Shown: one piece after another, positions 6,783 to 9,182 of the stretch
Layout of the letters: every line of letters begins with the position of its first letter
Numbering within the stretch: the first letter of the stretch is position 1
Source: Deltaproteobacteria bacterium
GTDB lineage: Bacteria > Desulfobacterota > Desulfobacteria > Desulfobacterales > C00003060
Length of the DNA stretch: 9,182 nt
Assembly: GCA_019309815.1 (NCBI GenBank)
Contig: JAFDFO010000077.1
Coordinates: forward strand, 1-9,182
Direction: 5' to 3'
Position numbers and translations under genes: made by a program
Notes under the pieces: generated by a model
The model's database searches: none
The model's input: the letters and a program-made list of their open reading frames with translations, nothing else
Told to the model about the DNA's origin: nothing

Positions 6783-7754
6783 ATGGTCGCTATGTGGGAA
6801 GTCCTTGAAACAGCTGAGCGTGTAGCCGGAAAGAGCCAACTGGTGGAGATCGACCAACAGGCTCTAATCGCTTTCTCCGAGCAAATAGGTGCTGATGATA
6901 TCAAAGTTCCGCAGTGGGATTCTTTTCATCACTACTGTGGGAGCAGAGAAGAGACAGCATTCTACCTTCTGGTCTTGGATAGCATCAATTTTTGCTTCTG
7001 GGCCCCATCAGGAAAAATCAGGTGGCAAATCGAACACCAGCCAGACAAGCTTTCGGGCTATTTTGGTCTTGCGGTCGCTCTCAAACAGGCCGCCGAGTCA
7101 GGGGTCCCTATTACCAAGGCTGACTATTTGTCCCGGCTAACCATAGACCAGCTGGCAATGATTCTGCGAGGAAAAGGGGAACTCCCCCTTATGAAAGAAC
7201 GTCTAGAGAATCTCCGTGAACTCGGCCACGTCCTGCAAGCGGAGTTTGGCGGCGAGGCGCTCAAGTTGGTCGAAGCTGCGAAAGGATCCGCGGTGACATT
7301 GGTTAGACTGCTGGCCGCAAAACTCCGATCGTTCCGAGATGTTGCCGAATTCGAGGGTCATGAAGTCTTCTTATACAAGCGTGGGCAGTTATTTGCGGCT
7401 GATCTCTACGGGGCATTCGACGGGAAGGGTTGGGGCCATTTTCACGACATAGACAAGTTGACGGCTTTTGCTGATTACAAGCTTCCTCAAGTACTTCGCC
7501 ATGTAGGGATCTTCAACTATGCGCCATCTCTGGCCGGCAGAGTCGACCAAGAGATTCACCTTGAACCCGGAAGCCCCGAGGAGGTTGAGATCAGGGCCAA
7601 CACCATCTGGGCAGTTGAGTTGATCCGTCGAGAACTGAGGCGCGTCGGCAACAAATTGAGGGCTTTCGAGGTCGACTGGATCCTGTGGAACCTGGGCCAG
7701 AACGAGGACTTCAGGGAAAAGCCGTATCATAGGACGAGGACGATATACTACTAA
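6783..7754 (+). CDS. qng1: Queuosine 5'-phosphate N-glycosylase/hydrolase (Qng1, DUF2419), queuine salvage
   Basis: The 323 residues match the DUF2419/Qng1 family (human C9orf64/QNG1, bacterial Sphaerobacter homologue), which cleaves queuosine 5'-monophosphate to free queuine for reuse by TGT. Recognisable blocks are LLVLDSINFCFW (62-73), the LTIDQLAMILRG...PLMKERLENLRELGHVL region (119-151), LYKRGQLFAADLY (197-209), KLTAFADYKLPQVLRHVG (225-242, with Asp231), VEIRANTIWAVELI (268-281) and the terminal HRTRTIYY, which closely resembles the human ending HRIRCIYY. The length is that of the family and the protein is soluble. ATG 6783 or 6792 could be the start; neither has a Shine-Dalgarno, and a stop at 6759-6761 rules out an upstream start. 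tgt follows 111 bp downstream, directly linking queuine release to insertion into tRNA. A kinase making the Q 5'-phosphate and a Q or queuine transporter are not in the window. Confidence 0.93.
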   Translation: MVAMWEVLETAERVAGKSQLVEIDQQALIAFSEQIGADDIKVPQWDSFHHYCGSREETAFYLLVLDSINFCFWAPSGKIRWQIEHQPDKLSGYFGLAVALKQAAESGVPITKADYLSRLTIDQLAMILRGKGELPLMKERLENLRELGHVLQAEFGGEALKLVEAAKGSAVTLVRLLAAKLRSFRDVAEFEGHEVFLYKRGQLFAADLYGAFDGKGWGHFHDIDKLTAFADYKLPQVLRHVGIFNYAPSLAGRVDQEIHLEPGSPEEVEIRANTIWAVELIRRELRRVGNKLRAFEVDWILWNLGQNEDFREKPYHRTRTIYY

Positions 7755-7762
7755 AAGATGCC

Positions 7763-7846
7763 TGGAGTATTGGAGTAATGGAGTATTGGAGTAATGGATC
7801 AAGAATAGCTTTTTAGCCAATATTCCAATATTCCATTATTCCATCC
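7763..7846 (+). repeat. Wobble-paired hairpin of tandem 8-bp words between qng1 and tgt
   Basis: The left arm (7763-7797) is four tandem copies of TGGAGTAW plus TGG. The right arm (7817-7846) is built from the matching 8-bp words CCAATATT, CCAATATT and CCATTATT. The loop is about 19 nt. In RNA the left-arm G of GAG faces a U in the right arm, so many of the DNA-level differences are G·U pairs. The hairpin therefore looks better as RNA than as DNA, though some mismatches remain. There is no clean T tract after it. It could be a palindromic repeat element, an mRNA-processing or attenuation structure between the two genes, or both. Confidence 0.6.
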
Positions 7847-7865
7847 AGACTATAAGCGAATTGCT

Positions 7866-9065
7866 ATGTTATCATTCGAGATACTATCACAAGACCAGAG
7901 AGCCCGCACTGGATTGCTTGTTACCCCTCATGGTGCGATTGAAACACCATCATTCGTTGCCGTGGGCACCCAGGCAACCGTTAAAGCCTTATCGGTGGCG
8001 GATCTGCACAAGGTCGGTAGCCAAGTCATTATCGCCAACACATATCACCTCCACTTGCAGCCAGGGGAAGAGCTGATTGAGAAGATGGGAGGACTGCATC
8101 GATTCATGGGGTGGGACGCCCCATTGATAACTGACTCTGGCGGCTTTCAGATCTTTAGCCACGGAGCGGGAAAAGAGCATGGAGTGGGCAAGATCGCACC
8201 GATTTTTCCTGAGGAGCAAGATCGTGCAAGACATTTGAGCTCCAGAAAGCAGAAGCCACTGGTGAAGGTGAACGAGGATGGTGTTGAATTCATCTCATAT
8301 CTGGACGGGTCACGGCATCAGTTCACGCCTGAGGGCGTGATAGCGATGGAACGCAAACTGGGTGCAGACATCATTCTGGTCCTGGATGAGTGTACGTCCC
8401 CACTCCATGATTATGATTACACGAAAACAGCCATGGAGCGTACTCACCGTTGGGCTGTGCGGGCACTCGAGGAATTCCTGCATCACTCTGACAACAAACA
8501 GGCTCTTTTCGGTATTGTTCAGGGCGGAGCGTTCCAGGACTTAAGGAAAGAAAGCGCCACATTTACTGCCGAAAAGGCATTTGATGGCTACGCCATCGGT
8601 GGCTCTCTTGGTGGGTCAACAGAGGAGATGCACCAAGTCTTGGAATGGACGATTCCCCTCCTGCCACAGGATAGACCACGCCACCTTCTCGGAATCGGTG
8701 AGATTGAGAATATCTTCGAGGTGGTGAAGCGAGGAATTGATCTGTTCGACTGTGCCGCTCCAACGCGTATGGCCCGCACGGGAACCATGTTTGTTCGGGA
8801 TGCAGACCGATTCAGGATACATATCCTCAATGCACAGTTCAGGGATGATCCGCGCCCGGTTGATCAAGCGTGCGATTGCTACGTGTGTAGCAACTACTCC
8901 AGGGCCTATTTGAGACATCTTTTTGCAGCCAAAGAACTTGCCGCGTTCCGCCTGGCATCCATCCACAATATACACTTCCTTGAGTCTCTGATGCGGCGAA
9001 TCCGCACAGCCATCAAAGAGGAGAGGCTCTCTCATCTCGAGAGTAACTGGTTCTCTCCCAAGTGA
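7866..9065 (+). CDS. tgt: tRNA-guanine transglycosylase, queuine-type (Chlamydia-like) variant
   Basis: TGT exchanges G34 of tRNAs Asp, Asn, His and Tyr for a 7-deazaguanine base. Its 399 residues carry the full catalytic set: TDSGGFQ with Asp90, DECT with Asp174, GIVQGG (216-221), GIDLFDCAAPTR with the nucleophile Asp295, and zinc ligands Cys336, Cys338, Cys341 and His367. Two features differ from preQ1-type bacterial TGT. There is about 27 extra residues after SGGFQIFS (roughly 99-131), and the pocket motif is GGSLGG (245-250) instead of GGLAVG, placing Gly249 where Zymomonas TGT has Val233. Eukaryotic queuine TGT also has Gly there. As I recall, the chlamydial TGT shares the insertion, the IGGSLG motif and a C-terminal SRAYLRHLF...ASIHN block. 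Cys176, matching Zymomonas Cys158, is retained. The inferred substrate is queuine, supplied by the upstream Qng1. The start codon has no clear Shine-Dalgarno. Confidence 0.95.
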   Translation: MLSFEILSQDQRARTGLLVTPHGAIETPSFVAVGTQATVKALSVADLHKVGSQVIIANTYHLHLQPGEELIEKMGGLHRFMGWDAPLITDSGGFQIFSHGAGKEHGVGKIAPIFPEEQDRARHLSSRKQKPLVKVNEDGVEFISYLDGSRHQFTPEGVIAMERKLGADIILVLDECTSPLHDYDYTKTAMERTHRWAVRALEEFLHHSDNKQALFGIVQGGAFQDLRKESATFTAEKAFDGYAIGGSLGGSTEEMHQVLEWTIPLLPQDRPRHLLGIGEIENIFEVVKRGIDLFDCAAPTRMARTGTMFVRDADRFRIHILNAQFRDDPRPVDQACDCYVCSNYSRAYLRHLFAAKELAAFRLASIHNIHFLESLMRRIRTAIKEERLSHLESNWFSPK

Positions 9066-9085
9066 CGGTCGATGACAGCCAATGT

Positions 9086-9110
9086 AGGGGCAACCCCCTG
9101 TGGTTGCCCT
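9086..9110 (+). terminator. Hairpin after tgt, possible terminator or dispersed repeat
   Basis: GGGCAACC (9088-9095) pairs with GGTTGCCC (9102-9109) around a 6-nt loop, 22 bp after the tgt stop. The downstream sequence (TCTATTCG) has no proper T run, so Rho-independent termination is doubtful. The sequence resembles a hairpin word (AGGGGCAACCCCC) often seen dispersed between genes in environmental genomes. Nothing else is recognisable from 9111 to the window end. Confidence 0.4.
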
Positions 9111-9182
9111 CTATTCGATGCGGGCATAGACATTTTCATAGACGGCGGATTAATCCCCGCCCGTGACAAGCCTATTGTCATT

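Noticed and set aside
6633..6857. Minus-strand ORF across the inverted-repeat element and the qng1 start
   Set aside because: It is formed mostly of repeat arm and antisense qng1 and has no protein-like features.

Overview
The window looks like a chromosomal segment of a Desulfobacterota (deltaproteobacterial) genome or a close relative. The evidence is the tilS–ftsH–folP order at the left, the protein flavour, a balanced base composition, and intergenic gaps filled with short-word palindromic elements of the kind common in that group. The assignment is by recognition, not by a search. All seven recognisable genes are on the + strand.

Layout: (1) 1-633, C-terminal part of tRNA-Ile lysidine synthetase TilS, cut by the window edge. 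(2) 634-1132, a 0.5-kb gap with a candidate promoter and a 226-bp inverted-repeat element. The element carries the decayed C-terminus of a four-helix-bundle protein (23S rRNA intervening-sequence protein type). (3) ftsH at 1133-3019, the membrane AAA+ zinc protease. (4) A palindromic element with terminator-like hairpins. (5) folP (dihydropteroate synthase) and coaX (type III pantothenate kinase), both cofactor-synthesis genes. (6) A GT-A glycosyltransferase resembling the glucosylglycerate/mannosylglycerate synthases. (7) A 464-bp gap holding a palindromic element with perfect 29-bp arms. (8) A DUF2419/Qng1 queuosine-nucleotide glycosidase, a wobble-paired hairpin, and an unusual tRNA-guanine transglycosylase.

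The most interesting biology is at the right end. A Qng1-type enzyme releases free queuine from queuosine 5'-monophosphate. The tgt gene directly downstream is not the usual preQ1-type bacterial TGT. It has an insertion after the SGGFQ motif and a GGSLGG pocket motif, with glycine where bacterial enzymes have valine. As I recall it, the chlamydial queuine-using TGT shares both features. Together the two genes read as a compact queuine-salvage module: Q nucleotide to queuine, then queuine directly into tRNA. This would bypass preQ1 and QueA/QueG.

A second theme is that four gaps each hold a different palindromic element. One is visibly an internal-deletion derivative of a protein-coding cassette, which suggests a small mobile or formerly mobile element family.
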